Shown: in pieces, positions 13,099 to 23,879 of the stretch
Numbering within the stretch: the stretch's first letter is position 1
Layout: every line of letters starts with the position of its first letter
Assembly (NCBI GenBank): GCA_963580455.1
Contig: OY756961.1
Location: 9,033,001 to 9,097,000 of the forward strand
Source of the DNA: Euonymus europaeus
Taxonomy: Eukaryota; Streptophyta; Magnoliopsida; Celastrales; Celastraceae
Direction: 5' to 3'
DNA length: 64,000 nucleotides
Position numbers and translations under genes: made by a program
The notes under the pieces: model-generated
What the model saw: only the letters and a program-made list of their open reading frames with translations
The model's database searches: none
Told to the model about the DNA's origin: nothing

Positions 13099-13111
13099 TG
13101 GCATCGGAGGT
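13099..13111 (+). other. Copia primer-binding site
   Basis: TGGCATCGGAGGT starts three bases after the LTR end. It resembles the usual plant copia PBS TGGTATCAGAGC, which pairs with the 3' end of initiator methionine tRNA, with mismatches consistent with age. Confidence 0.75.
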
Positions 13112-14742
13112 GGTCATAGATCTGTAATTGATATTAAAAAAAACCAAAAATTTGTTGATTATGGTTTTGTATGATCTATGATTATTGTTGTGTTATGGCT
13201 AACTTGTTTGTTGCAGATTGAAATTCTAGCTATCATGGTCTAGTTTTTTGATTTGGTTTTAGAATTATTCACTTTGAATTAAGGAGTAACAATTTATATA
13301 AATCAAAATTTAGATTGTGAACTCCGGTTTGAAGGAGGCTAGGAATTGTTTTTGTAAAATCAAGTGAAGAGCGAAGAAGGAGCAAAATTGGAGCGAAACG
13401 GATGAACGGTCAAATCTGGGCAGCCAGGAAGTTTGATCAGCTGATCTGCGCAGTTCGAGCAGCCTAGTCAGACTGGGAAGTTTGGGCAGCAAGGCAGTCT
13501 AGGTTTAAGAATATTTCCAACTCCAACGGGGATTCTTGAGAGTTTTGGGCTTGATAGAAGACCATGATAGCTAGAACTCTTGATTGAATGGTTTCCTATT
13601 TTAATAAGTCTTCTATTTTAATTGCATGTATGATTGTTATTGAATACCATGTTATATTAGGATGTTATCTAATTTGTTGTCATGTTAGATTAGGATTCCT
13701 ATATTATAGGATATTATCTAAACATGAGAAATAAAATACAAAACATCCTAGATTAAAATATTAAGTGGCAGAATGTTATAAATAACCTACGGTCTCCATC
13801 AGTATTTCAAAATAAAAATATGTGAAATTAAAATTGAAAAGATGAGATATTAAATGTGACTATGATATTATTTTGGAAAATCCGTTCTAAACCTTGAGAT
13901 TATTTTCAGATCCAAACCATGAAATTCCGACCCATGCATTTAGGAATTCTTTTTGTGATAAAAACAATGCAATGTCTATAAATTTCTGTCAGAGATTGAG
14001 GTTATTTAATTGTGCGCCATTCTTATGGAAAGACCCCTCTAATTTGGGAATGATTTGGTTGCCAGATTTGTTAAATCACTAAATTGAATAACCAAGATAT
14101 GTTGTGATATCGGTTTTGACTACTTGGAGAAAATAATGGTTTTGGGCGGTGATACCAAAATATGTAAATTTCGGTCAAGACATTTGTAAGATATCTCTAT
14201 TCCAGTAATTTTGAAATCACGAGAATATTTTTAAAGTTTGAATTATTGGTAAGAAATTTAATAGAGATGTAATTAAAAATATGTGTTGGCTCGACCTTCC
14301 TCCATATCGGAAATTTTTAATTATAGATATCTCAGATTATTAATTTTCTTGAAAGTCACAATAAGTAGCAATTTATTATAAAATTGTTTCCCCATCAGAA
14401 TCATTTTTTATGAAACTTGTGAGATTGTGATCGCGTGATGGTTATACACTTAGCTATAAATTATGAAAAACATTTCCATCGAAATCAATGCCATTATTTA
14501 TAGGACCAAAGAAAAGACTAATTAAATTCTATTTGACATGGCGTTTGTTTAGATAATAAAATTTAATGTAAACTAAATTGTATGAAATTTATTCTCCCAT
14601 CGAGATAGAAAATTTCATACTAAAGTGTTTTGATTGTCGATGAATTATTTTCGTAATTGTTTATGGGTGCAATTGATAAATAATTCGAATCAAGTATGCC
14701 TTAGAATTAATTTTCTTTATATGTCATTTTTCAGATTTGAAA
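13112..14742 (+). other. Copia untranslated leader
   Basis: About 1.6 kb lies between the PBS and the gag start. A CAG-rich patch at about 13420-13495 repeats GGCAG.C.AGGAAGTTTG-like words. The short open frame at 13894-14082 does not resemble a known protein. Nothing else is recognisable. Confidence 0.55.
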
Positions 14743-15594
14743 ATGTCTTTCAATCCTCTATCTGTTATTCTAAAAGACCATAAGTTGAATGGAACAAACT
14801 ATGTCAACTGGAAAAGAAATTTGGATATTGTGCTTATTGCTGAAGAGTACAAATATGTGTTGACTGAACTTTGTCCTGAATTGCCTACGGAGGGTGCCAC
14901 TGATGAGCAAATTGCTGCTCACAAGAAGTGGAAAAAGGCTGATGAGATGGCACGATGCTACATGTTAGCATCAATGTCAGATGTGTTGCAAAAGCAACAC
15001 GAGAGTATGACAAGTGCCTATGACATCATCTATAGCCTAAAGGAGATGTTTGGTGATCAAGGCGGAGCCGCAAGGCTTACTGCAATGAAAGTACTCTTGA
15101 ACACCCAGATGTCTGAAGGAACCAATGTAAGGAAGCACGTTCTTAAGATGATGAGTCTTTTAGATGAGCTCGAGGTGCTTAGTGCTGATATTGATTGCAA
15201 AAGCCAGGTCGATATCATCCTTCAATCTCTTCCAGAAAGCTATGAGAATTTTTGATTGAACTATAACATGAACAAGAGGGTTTATACGTTGCCGAAACTT
15301 CTCAATGAGCTCAAAGGAGTAGAGGCATTACGACCTAAGCAAGCTAAGGTCAATCTTACTGAGAAAGGCTCTTCTTCTAAATCGAAAGGTAAGAAGAAGA
15401 AGGAAAAATCAGTTGACTCAAAGGGTATTCAAGGCGGAGTGAAAAAGCTAAAAGGCAAGTGTTTTCACTATGGTCAGAAGGGATATTGGAAGAAACAGTG
15501 TCAAAACTGGCTAAGCAAGAATAAACAAGGTAACCTATTATCATTTGGTGTTGAAACACAATTAGCGGTTGTGTCTACCAGAACCTGGTGGTAG
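14743..15594 (+). pseudogene. Copia gag, interrupted by a stop
   Basis: Gag packages the element RNA. I chose the ATG at 14743 (MSFNPLSVIL). The protein has the copia gag block LNGTNYVNWKRNLDIVL, then DEMARCYMLASMSDVLQ and LLNTQMSEGTNVRKHVLKMM. A TGA at 15253-15255 breaks the frame, which continues with NYNMNKRVYTLPKLLNELKG. A lysine-rich basic patch precedes a damaged zinc knuckle, KCFHYGQKGYWKKQC, where the second Cys and the His of CX2CX4HX4C are both Tyr. It would be non-functional. Confidence 0.88.
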
Positions 15595-15815
15595 ACAAGG
15601 GAGCCACTGATCATATTTCCAATTCATTGCAGAGGTTCCAGAAAACCAGACAGCCAAATGATGAGGAGCGTTACATTCTTTTGGGAGATGCGACAAGACT
15701 AGAAGTAGTAGCTGTAGGCTTTTTTCATTTGAGTTTTAGTAGTGATAGGACTTTAATTTTGAACGATTGTCTTTACGTACCAGCTATGAGATGAAATTTA
15801 ATTTCAGTTACTTAT
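15588..15815 (+). pseudogene. Copia protease remnant
   Basis: The frame shifts relative to gag. The motif VDKGATDHISNSLQRF matches the copia protease active-site region (VDSGATxHIxN), but the Ser of Asp-Ser-Gly is Lys. It continues with ILLGDATRLEVVAVG and LNDCLYVPAMR, followed by a TGA at 15792-15794 where the protein normally runs on as NLISV. The protease is both mutated and truncated. Confidence 0.85.
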
Positions 15816-16593
15816 TTGGCTAAGAATGGATATTGTTTTAAGTTTGATAACTCAGTTGTTATAAGGAACTATAAACGTTTTATCTGTTTTGGTACTTTAG
15901 TAGATAATATTTATATTATAAGTCCAAGTTCTACTAAATATAATGAATTAAATAACTCAACAATTTTACCATTTAAGAGAAAAGTACCTTCGAAGCCGAA
16001 TCAAACCTATCTTTGGCATTTACGCTTAGGTCATATTTATCTAAACAAGATTTCTAGATTGGTACGAGATGGACCTTTGAGTTCATTAGAAGTTGAGGAA
16101 CTTCCAGTCTGTGAGTCATGTTTGGAGGGTAAAATGAACAAGAGGTCATTTTCGGCCATGGGGCATAGAGCCAAAGAATGTTTAGAGTTAGTACATTCAG
16201 TTGTGTGTGGTCCAATGACTATCCGAGTGAGAGGAGGTTATGAGTATTTTGTCACTTTCATAGACGACTACTTAAGGTATAAATACATTTACCTAATGCA
16301 CCGTAAGTCTGAAACTTTTGAGATGTTTAAAAGTTATAAGGCAGTTACGGAAAAACTTTTAGGAAAAAGTATCGAGACACTACGATCCAATCGTGGTGGT
16401 GAATACCTCTTGGGAGAGTTTATGGAATACTTGAATGTAGAAGGGATATCTTCCCAGTGCACGGCACCAAACACACCACAAAAACATGGTATGGCCGAAA
16501 GAAGGAATAGGACTCTTATGGAAATGATGAGATTGATGATGAGTTTTTTCGGAGCTGCCTAATTTTTTCTAGGGATATGCTTTAGAAACAACT
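15795..16593 (+). pseudogene. Copia integrase with lost catalytic residues
   Basis: The pre-integrase zinc domain is visible as LWHLRLGHIYLNKI and CESCLEGKMNKRSF. In the core, the normal HTDxCGP reads HSVVCGPM (first Asp to Val) and the normal LRSDxGGEY reads LRSNRGGEY (second Asp to Asn). Only the Glu in GMAERRNRTLME remains of the D,D-35-E triad. The frame ends at a TAA at 16560-16562 and a frameshift follows before 16594. Confidence 0.88.
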
Positions 16594-17256
16594 GTGTACA
16601 TTCTGAAATTAGTTCCTTCTAAGTCAGTACCAACTACTCCTACGGAAGTATGGACAGGGCGAAAGCCCAGTCTGGCCCATATTCGGATATGGGGTAGTCC
16701 AGCCCAAGTGCTGTTAGGGAACGTAGGAAAGTTGGAATCCAAGACAGAAGTATGTTTTTTCGTAGGATACCCTAAAGGTACCAAAGCTGGTTTATTTTAT
16801 AGTCCTAAGGATTAGAAGGTCATTGTTAGCACCAATGCACAATTTTTAGAAGAAGACTATATGATGAACCATAAACCTAAAAGTAAAGTTGTTCTTGAAG
16901 AAATAAGAGGAGAAACACAAGGAAAACAAATACCTCAAGACTCACCAGTTCAAGATAACAATCCAGTGCCATATGAAAGTGGGAGGATTGTAGAATCTCA
17001 AACTGATTTTGTTCAAAGGGATGATCATGAAATGCTAGGAAATCAACCAGATCAGCATGAAGAGCTTGATACAAATAAAATAGAATCATCACACCAAAAT
17101 ACTTCAAACAAACAGGTAGTGCCTCGTCGTAGTGGGAGGGTAACTAGATTACCTAGTCGGTATGTTATGTTGGGTGAAGTATATGAAATGATCCCAACAG
17201 AACAAGATATTGATCCCAGTAACTACAATGGAGCACTACAAGATAAAGATGCATAA
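16594..17256 (+). pseudogene. Copia integrase C-terminus and linker
   Basis: The first part reads VWTGRKPSLAHIRIWGSPA and VCFFVGYPKGTKAGLFY, as in the copia integrase C-terminal region. A TAG at 16813-16815 interrupts it. The acidic, polar linker before RT runs from 16861 and contains VPRRSGRVTRLPSRY, the usual RRSxR block before the copia RT. It ends with a TAA at 17254-17256. Confidence 0.82.
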
Positions 17257-18211
17257 TCTTGGAAGAAAGCTATGAAATCTGAGATTGAGCCAATGTACTC
17301 TAATCAAGTCTGGGAACTTGTAGAACCACCAAATGGAGTAAAACCCATAGGTTGCAAGTCGATCTACAAGAGAAAGAGAGGGGTGGACAGAAAGGTGGAA
17401 ACCTTTAAAGCAAGGCTTGTAGCAAAAGGTTATACTCAAAAGGAAGGGATCGATTATGAGGAAACTTTTCTCCAGTAACTATGCTTAAGTCTATTCGGAT
17501 ACTCTTATCCATTTCAGCATATTACGATTACGAAATATGGCAAATGGATGTCAAGACAGCTTTCCTAAATGGAAGTCTTGACGAAAGCATTTATATGGTG
17601 CAACTAGATGGATTTATAGCCAAAAACCAAAAGCACTTATTGTGCAAGCTTAAGAGGTCTATTTTTGGACTTAAGCAGGCATCTAGGTCTTGGAATATAA
17701 GATTTGATCAGGCCATAAGATCCTATGAATTTGAGCAAAATTTTGATGAATCATGTGTCTATCGAAGGAGCAATGGAAGTGTGGTGGTGTTCTAGTACTT
17801 TATGTAGATGATATATTGCTCATCGAAAATGATGTAGCTATACTATCCTCAGTTAAAGTGTGGTTGAACAATCAATTCAAAATGAAAGACTTAGGAGAAG
17901 CTAGTCACATTCTTGGGAACAAGTTGCTAAGAAACCGGAAACAAAAAATGTTGGGCTTATCTCAAGGAGTCTACATTGACACCATCTTGGAAAGATTTGG
18001 CATGCAAGATTCCAAGAAAGGATTTCTTCCTTACAGACATGGAATCACCTTATCTCGAGATCAGTTTCCTAAGGATACTAATGAGATCAAAAGAATGAGT
18101 CAAGTACCATATGCCTCGGTAGTGGGAATCCTCATGTATGCCATGATGTGTACTAGACTAGCTATATGTTATATGGTTGGTCTAGTTAGCAGATATCAAT
18201 CAAACCCATGA
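17257..18211 (+). pseudogene. Copia reverse transcriptase, frameshifted
   Basis: RT copies the element RNA into DNA. Three frames carry it. 17272-17478 has [17 protein letters not shown] and [18 protein letters not shown]. 17481-17795 has the catalytic QMDVKTAFLNGSLDE block and SIFGLKQASRSWN. 17753-18211 has the catalytic VLYVDDILLI motif and later MKDLGEASHILG. Catalytic Asp residues are present, but frameshifts near 17479 and 17790 and stops before and after break the protein. Confidence 0.9.
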
Positions 18212-18757
18212 ATGGAACATTGGATTGCTGTAAATCATATACTCAAGTATCTAAGGAGAACGAGGGATTATATGCTAGTTTATAAGGATGATGAACTTGT
18301 ACCTATAGGGTATACAGATTAAGATTTTTAGTCAGACAAAGATTCCAAAAAGTCAACTTCAGGCTATGTTTTCACATTAGGAGGTTGAGCCATTAGTTGG
18401 AGAAGTGTCAAGCAATCCTGCATTGCTGACTCCACTATGGAAACTAAATATGTAGCGGCCTCTGAGGCAGCTAAAGAATCAGTATGGCTCTAGAAGTTTC
18501 TAATAGATTTGAATCTGGTACGTACAACTCAGTTACCTATTACACTTTACTGTTATAATAGTGGAGCAGTAGAAAATTCAAAGGAACCAAGAGGTCATTC
18601 GAAAGGAAAACATATAGAACGCAAGTATCACTTGATACGAGAGATCATACGGAGAGGTGATGTCATAGTGACGAAGATAGCATCAAAGGATAACTTGGCG
18701 GATCCATTTACCAAGTGCTTACTAACAAAATTATTTGAAGGACACCTGAGGGCCTAG
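18212..18757 (+). pseudogene. Copia RNase H remnant
   Basis: The stretch 18212-18500 keeps fragments like HILKYLRRTRDYML, SDKDSKKSTSGYVF and ADSTMETKYVAASEAAKE, with several stops (for example TAA where the Asp-Ala-Asp motif is expected near 18320). The frame 18509-18757 has GHSKGKHIERKYHLIREII and NLADPFTKCL, the conserved end of copia RNase H. Confidence 0.85.
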
Positions 18758-18790
18758 CAATAAGATGTGTACCGTCGTGGCCTTGCGCAG

Positions 18791-18801
18791 AAGTGGGAGA
18801 T
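18791..18801 (+). other. Copia polypurine tract
   Basis: AAGTGGGAGAT lies directly before the TG of the 3' LTR, the usual place and type of plus-strand primer in plant copia elements. Confidence 0.75.
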
Positions 18802-20279
18802 TGATAGGGATAGTATGCTAAAGGCCATTATTTTATGTAATATTCAAACTCGGTTTATTTATTTGGAATAAAATATGTTTAGCATTTTCTGTATGAAAAA
18901 TGACATATTGGCATAAGCGTCTTTTATTCTATATGCTATATGAATTGGTGTGTAGAGTTTAGATTACACACAGAATATCAATTCATAAGTTCCCATTGAA
19001 TATAAACAAACGATCACATCTTAGATGAAATTGGACAAACTGTTGGTAGGGTTGTAGTACTGTATTTTAGTATGTCTATCTTGGTTACGGAAAGCGGTAT
19101 AGCTTGAACTTACTATACTAGTACACTTGGAGTGTATTGATCAGGACTACGTGAGTCAATTTTTCTAGTTTGACTACATGGAAAATTGTACACGCACAAT
19201 GACAATATGACATTGTTCATAATCTTAATTTATTAAAGATTATTGATACGTGTACATTTAAAATATGAGACTTTGATTTACCAAAGGGTGAGGTCTTTTT
19301 GTTCAGGCTGATATACACTGAGTGAATTGGGTTACCGCATTAAATGTATGATGAAAAATAATATTTTAATAAAATTCACGTGCAATTATGGATTGATGAT
19401 GATACCCTTTCGAGAAACTTATAGGTTTTGAGATTGTGTCAAACCCTGCAGGTGGATTTTAGTTAACCCGACACATTCAAATAAGTTTAGTGATAAGCTT
19501 GAGGAATGTTTAAAGATGTCAATTAAATATTATATGTCAGTGACATGTTTAATTGACGGGTACTTGTAACTTAACGTGAGGATTTTGATGAACGATTATA
19601 ACAAAAGACTCAGATTTAATTTGAGATAAAATCGGGAGTGCAATTATAATATTTTAGTTGAATATATTATAGTTTATGGATTTTAATTATGCTCATTGGT
19701 TTGGACTGATAATTAAATGCATAGGAAGTCCATGTTTTATTTTTCTTTATTGGTCCCCACTGTAGCCCATGTAAGCCCAAACCTAAGTGAATCAGGAAAC
19801 TTAACTGAGGTTGGAGTTCTTAATTGGAGAGGAGTATTTCCGGCCACCTAGGGTTAGGAAACCCTAGGTTGGTCGACTTCTATATAAACACACACTAGTG
19901 TGTTTTTTGTTTTCCGAACGTTGAGACTCCAGTAGGACTCGACTCTCTAATTTTCTCCATAGTTTTGATTTATGTTCTTTAGATTCTTGGTGTAAAGAGC
20001 CGACGCTCTTGAATCCAAGTTTGGGAATCGTGCATACGATGGAAGATCCGCGGGATTCAGCTTTGAATCAATCCGGCTGACTCCATCCTTCGATACAGAT
20101 TATTAGATATCAATCCATAGAGATCTCTAGGTATGTAATCTTTAAAAAATTAGTTTAGTTATAGATTATGCAGGTCCACAATAATTAGTAAGAAATTTTT
20201 GAAAGTTGTTTTTCTATTGATTACTCCTATGTGCGTTCCTTGTTCTTAAAAAATTTCCGCTAGTGCTTATTTTCCAACA
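18802..20279 (+). repeat. Copia 3' LTR
   Basis: Starts TGATAGGGATAGTATGC and ends ..TATTTTCCAACA, followed by the TSD TCCAT. It pairs with the 5' LTR and is about 8 bases longer, partly from an insertion of GATAGTA-like bases near its start. Confidence 0.92.
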
Positions 20280-20711
20280 TCCATATCTATATATATACAT
20301 ATATATATATATATAGGTTTATGCATTCCAGAACATGCATGGCACTACACATATATATACATCAAGCTTCACATATACGAATATATATTATATGTATATA
20401 AGTCAGCAAGTATATACATGTGGCGACAATGATGAAAGTGATGTTACTTGTGGCAATAATGATGATCAGATGATAATGTGACAAAGAGATTATGATGAAA
20501 CGAGTGGTATGAGAAGGGAAGACCAAGTGATGGTATTGCAGAGGGAGGAGAAAACACGGGTCAAAAGCAAGCTCAAGTGATGGATGAACGTTGGTGCAGT
20601 AGAGAGATGTTGTGATGGTGAAGAATCGGTTGTTGTTGAAAGAAAGAAGACTCCAGTGATAGAGCGGATAAGAAGTAGAAAGAGGATTCAAGAGAGACGT
20701 AGGGCTGGTAG

Positions 20712-21261
20712 CAATGTTTTGAAAACCGGACCGGTGATTGAACTGGAAAAATCTTTGGTTCATGGTTCAATGGTCCAACCGGGGTTCAACCGTGGTTCGA
20801 ACCGGATTCAATGTTATTAATTATTATATATATTTATTTAAAATAATACTCATAATAATGTAGAAATATATTTACATTTGACAAAATAATATATATTTTT
20901 GCATTGTATACATTATAATATGTGTTTAAACTTTTAAAAACACTATATATTCAATAAATGTATAATATTAGTCATAAAAAAGCTTACAGCTTAGTGGTTG
21001 TAGTCAAGTTATAACACTTAAAGGTCACTAATTCGAATCCCACCAAAAACAAGTTTCAAAAAATATTTTTTTTAATTAATGTAAACGAACCGAAAGGGTG
21101 TGAACCGGCCGGTTATGACCGGTTCAACCGGTGAACCGGCCGGTTCGGAGAAAAATGACCAGTTGCAAATTTTACTGGTTCACAGGTCCTGGACCGGACC
21201 GGAGAGATGACTGGAACCGGTCAAACCGGTTCGACCGGCCGGTCCGGTTTTAATAACCCTA
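20712..21261. mobile_element. hAT-type MITE
   Basis: This 550-bp element has an 8-bp TSD, GCTGGTAG, at 20704-20711 and 21262-21269, the length typical of hAT transposition. The left end CAATGTTTTGAAAACCGGAC pairs with the reverse complement of the right end, TAGGGTTATTAAAACCGGAC. It has many CCGGTT/AACCGG words near both ends and no transposase, so it is non-autonomous. It carries a tRNA-like A/B box pair. Confidence 0.82.
20987..21041 (+). promoter_or_regulatory. tRNA-like A and B boxes in hAT MITE
   Basis: CAGCTTAGTGG (20987-20997) fits the polymerase III A box TRGYNNARNGG at 10 of 11 positions. ATTCGAATCCC (21031-21041) fits the B box GTTCRANNCC with one mismatch. The 44-base spacing is like that in tRNA genes. 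No full cloverleaf is evident, so it is not called a tRNA. Confidence 0.5.
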
Positions 21262-21355
21262 GCTGGTAGTGATGAGAGAAAGCGGGTGAGAGGGAATGCT
21301 ACAAGAGAGAGATGTGGCCAAAAAAAGTCCCCCTCTAAGTGGTGGTCTAGAGTTC

Positions 21356-21363
21356 TATTTATA
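21356..21363 (-). promoter_or_regulatory. Candidate LTR TATA box
   Basis: TATAAATA on the minus strand, followed by GAACTCTAG, inside the antisense Ogre-type LTR. Confidence 0.4.
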
Positions 21364-21645
21364 TATGTAAGGGGACCGAAAGAAAGGGGATCAAGTTTAG
21401 CAAGAAGGGGATGGGGGAGAAGATTTTGAGATGAAAAAGGAGACTAATGAAAGGATCAAGATTCCCAAACCGAATCCTTTTTTTATTTTCTTATTTATTT
21501 TATTTTTCTTTTATTTGCTTTTAGGGTTGGTTTATTGGGCTTTGTCGGGCTTGTCAGAATGAAATTTATTCAAAACCAATTTGGACTTTCCCCTACAACC
21601 ATTTTGATTTAATAGGTCCAACCCGGAAAAAAATCGAGTACTACA

Positions 21646-21778
21646 TATATATATATATATATATCGATATATACATATTCTATGTACCTCACTCGCACCG
21701 GGCCAACCCAATTAAGGGGTAAAGTACTGGCCAATATGATACTCCATACGACAGTGGGGATCGAACTCCCGACCTCTC
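21646..21778 (-). mobile_element. tRNA-derived SINE-like repeat, tail part
   Basis: On the minus strand this part reads GAGGTCGGGAGTTCGATCCC (B-box-like) and continues through CCAGTACTTTACCCC and GGTTGGCCCGGTGCGAGTG to an AT-rich tail. The head with the A-box-like part lies at 22356-22398, on the far side of a Tourist-like MITE. The AT tail is where the antisense Ogre-type LTR inserted. Confidence 0.5.
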
Positions 21779-21781
21779 TTA

Positions 21782-22355
21782 GTTTGTGTTTGGAAGAAGG
21801 TTTGGGGAGGTTAGAGGAGGTGATGTTTCAGGAAGTTTTAGGAAGTGAGGTTAGAGGAGGTGAGGTTTCAGGAAGTTTTAGGAAGTGAGGTTTTAAGAGG
21901 TTTCATGAAACCTCATTAAACCTTGTTTGGTAGGAGTTTTCAAAAAAGAAGTTTCTTAACATTTTTTATGTTCGAAAGTACTTAAATGTCCTTAAAATTA
22001 ATTGTTTATGTTTACAAGTTTTTGTATTAAGTTCAAGTTTTTGTATGTGTATAACCTGAACTTGCTTGTTTTTCTTTTTGAAAAATGACATTTTTGCATA
22101 GGAGTATTTTTGTTTAATTAATTATATTTTTATTTTTATTGTATTTGGGCAAGGGGTATTTTTGTCTTTGTATTTTTATTGTAGAATAAAACCTCCCCAA
22201 ACCCTCAATTTGGAGATTTCCCTTTTGCTTTGAGATGGAGGTTTAGGGAGGTTTGGAGAAGTTTCATTAAAGTTTCGCGAAACTTCCCACCAAAAGGGGT
22301 TTCGTTGAAAATGAAACCTCCCCAAACCTCCTGAAACCTCCTTCCAAACACACCT
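21782..22355. mobile_element. Tourist-like (PIF/Harbinger) MITE
   Basis: This 574-bp element is flanked by TTA at 21779-21781 and 22356-22358, the 3-bp TSD of PIF/Harbinger elements. The ends GTTTGTGTTTGGAAGAAGG and (reverse complement) AGGTGTGTTTGGAAGGAGG are inverted repeats, and G(T)GTGTTTGG is a common Tourist-type end. The inverted similarity extends into GGTTTGGGGAGG. No transposase is present, and it splits a SINE-like repeat. Confidence 0.75.
21807..21886 (+). repeat. 40-bp tandem duplication in the MITE
   Basis: Two nearly identical 40-bp units (21807-21846 and 21847-21886), each starting GAGGTTAGAGGAGGTGA and ending TTTTAGGAAGT. Confidence 0.9.
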
Positions 22356-22398
22356 TTAAGGGATGAGAGCGCCGAAACCACTCCCACCAACCCATGGT
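22356..22398 (-). mobile_element. tRNA-derived SINE-like repeat, head part
   Basis: The minus strand reads GGGTTGGTGGGAGTGGTTTC then GGCGCTCTCATCCCTTAA. The A-box-like TGGTGGGAGTGG joins, once the MITE is skipped, to AGAGAGGTC..GTTCGATCCC at 21759-21778, giving a tRNA-like head. Confidence 0.5.
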
Positions 22399-22625
22399 GG
22401 TTAATGAGAAAGAAAACTTTATATTAAACAAAGACTTTAGTGGAATTTATTATTCCATCCATCTATGGAAAGGTTTTGATTCATTTAATCTTTTATTTTA
22501 TTTAATAATTTTCTTTTTTAATAAATTTGGCAACTTCCAACCACATGGTGGAGACCATGTGGTTTTTGATAATTTTGCTGTCGGTGGAGTTGTCTCCGCC
22601 GATAGTGGACTCAAAAAAATCTTAT
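22399..22625. other. Spacer without a recognised feature
   Basis: An 83-codon frame (22394-22645) crosses this stretch but resembles no known protein and ends in telomere-like sequence. I see nothing else. Confidence 0.3.
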
Positions 22626-23660
22626 CCTTAAACCCTAAACTCTAACACTCTAAAATCTTAAATCCTAAACACTAAAATTTTAAACCTTAAAATCATATGC
22701 CCTAAAATTCTAAACTATAAAATCCTAAATCCTAAAATGCTAAACCCTGAACCTTAAAATTCCAAGCCTTAAAATCTAAAATCTTAAAACGTATGCAGAG
22801 TATTCCCATGATTACAATGCAGTTATTGACAATGAAAATATCATACAAAGAAATATTAAGAAATCAACACACCATTAAAAATAGAGACGAAAAACGAGAG
22901 AATCATGTTATCTAAAGAAAAATACAAAAAAATAGAGTAAATAAGTTACTCTAAAAAAAATGATCTCAAAAAAAGATAGAGAGAGAAAATGAGAGGAAAA
23001 AAATTGATCTACAGAAAAGAGAAGGAAATGATCTCCAACAAAAGAGAGAGAAAAAAGATGGTGAAAAAAAGTGATTAAAAAATAGAAAGAAGAAAGAGAT
23101 TTTAAAGAAAATAAAGAAAATTTTATCTCAAAGAAAAAGAGGGAAAAATGGGTGAGAATATATTTTAAAACTAATAAAATAAAAGATACGAGTAATTTAG
23201 TCAATAAAAAATACATTTTAAACTACTTGTCCTCATTAGAATATATTTTAATTTCTTATGTACTTTATGGTGTAAGAAAAAAGGGGATGTCTTTATTGTA
23301 ATGCGAATTATTGGGAGAGACTTATGACTAATAATCCCTTTGTTTTAAAAGGTCTACGACCCAAAACTTCATTTCATTAATTAAACATTACAAGTTTAAT
23401 TTATAGAAAGATTTGAATTTCTAATTTGATGAAATAAAAGATAATTTGACACAAACTTAATCCGATGAGGAGACCCATAAAAATAAAATTAATTATTAAT
23501 AAAGAGATAAGATACGAGTTACCTACGTGCTCTTGTAATTTTCATGTAATTACATGAAACAATGAGCAGTCCGTGTCTCTCTAAAATTCTTTTTTCATGC
23601 CATGAAAATGATGTCATCATCAAATTTACTTTTTTAATTTTCTTAGATGAAATTCCAATG
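22626..23660 (+). repeat. Telomere-like plus purine-rich repeat, copy a
   Basis: It opens with degenerate CCCTAAA/CTAAAAT words (22626-22790), then ATTGACAATGAAAATATCAT and ACAAAGAAATATTAAGAAAT, a purine-rich GAGAGAAAA..GTGATCT tract (about 22960-23150), and TATTTTAAACTA..TAAAATAAAAGATA. Near 23560 is GAGCAGTCCGTGTCTCTCT with CATGCCATGAAAATGATG. The same order occurs in copies b and c. The long minus-strand frame over the purine tract is a composition artefact. Confidence 0.75.
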
Positions 23661-23879
23661 ATTTATCTCCCAAAATTCATGAAAAATTGTTTTAAAAAAT
23701 GGGGAAATTAGGCTTAGGTCCAAATTTACTAACTTTTAAGAGTTAAATGAGAGCTGAATTTTTTTTGTTAGTTAAGGTTTTGCTGATTTTTAAATTTATT
23801 GAATTAAGGACAAAATTTGAAATTGCAAATTTGTCATTGTTATTTCAATTAAATATGATTGAAAACTTATTTTTCTCGT

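Larger units (their letters stand above)
11627..20279 (+). mobile_element. Complete but decayed Ty1/copia retrotransposon
   Basis: Two LTRs of about 1.47 kb bound an internal region with gag, protease, integrase, RT and RNase H in copia order. The ends are TG..CA. A perfect 5-bp TSD, TCCAT, lies at 11622-11626 and 20280-20284. A tRNA-Met-type PBS follows the 5' LTR and a purine-rich tract precedes the 3' LTR. The LTRs differ at about one base in ten over the first 430 bases by eye, so the insertion is old. All ORFs are broken. Confidence 0.93.
20280..21645 (-). mobile_element. Antisense Ogre-type LTR, 5' part
   Basis: On the minus strand it starts TGTAGTACTCGATTTTTTTC at 21645, a typical Ogre LTR start, and has TATAAATA at 21356-21363. 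The copia element split it from its 3' part at 10859-11626. The outer flanks are TATAT on both sides (10854-10858 and 21646-21650), a weak TSD because the target is an AT run. It carries a hAT-type MITE at 20712-21261. Open frames near 20362-20820 lie across these boundaries and are not genes. Confidence 0.55.

Noticed and set aside
20362..20820. Overlapping frames of up to 133 codons on both strands
   Set aside because: They cross the boundary between the antisense LTR and the hAT MITE and resemble no protein.
20987..21041. tRNA gene
   Set aside because: A and B boxes are present but no acceptor stem or cloverleaf is evident, and the sequence is inside a MITE. The same applies to 39682-39733, 41551-41604 and 53931-54055.
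22626..22790. True telomere or chromosome end
   Set aside because: The CCCTAAA words are degenerate, short, repeated at two other places with the same neighbour, and followed by ordinary repeat sequence.
22908..23216. Minus-strand frame rich in Phe, Ser and Leu, like a membrane protein
   Set aside because: It reads the complement of a purine-rich GAGAGAAAA tract. Equivalent frames occur in the other repeat copies (27079-27297 and 28810-29136) without protein-level conservation.
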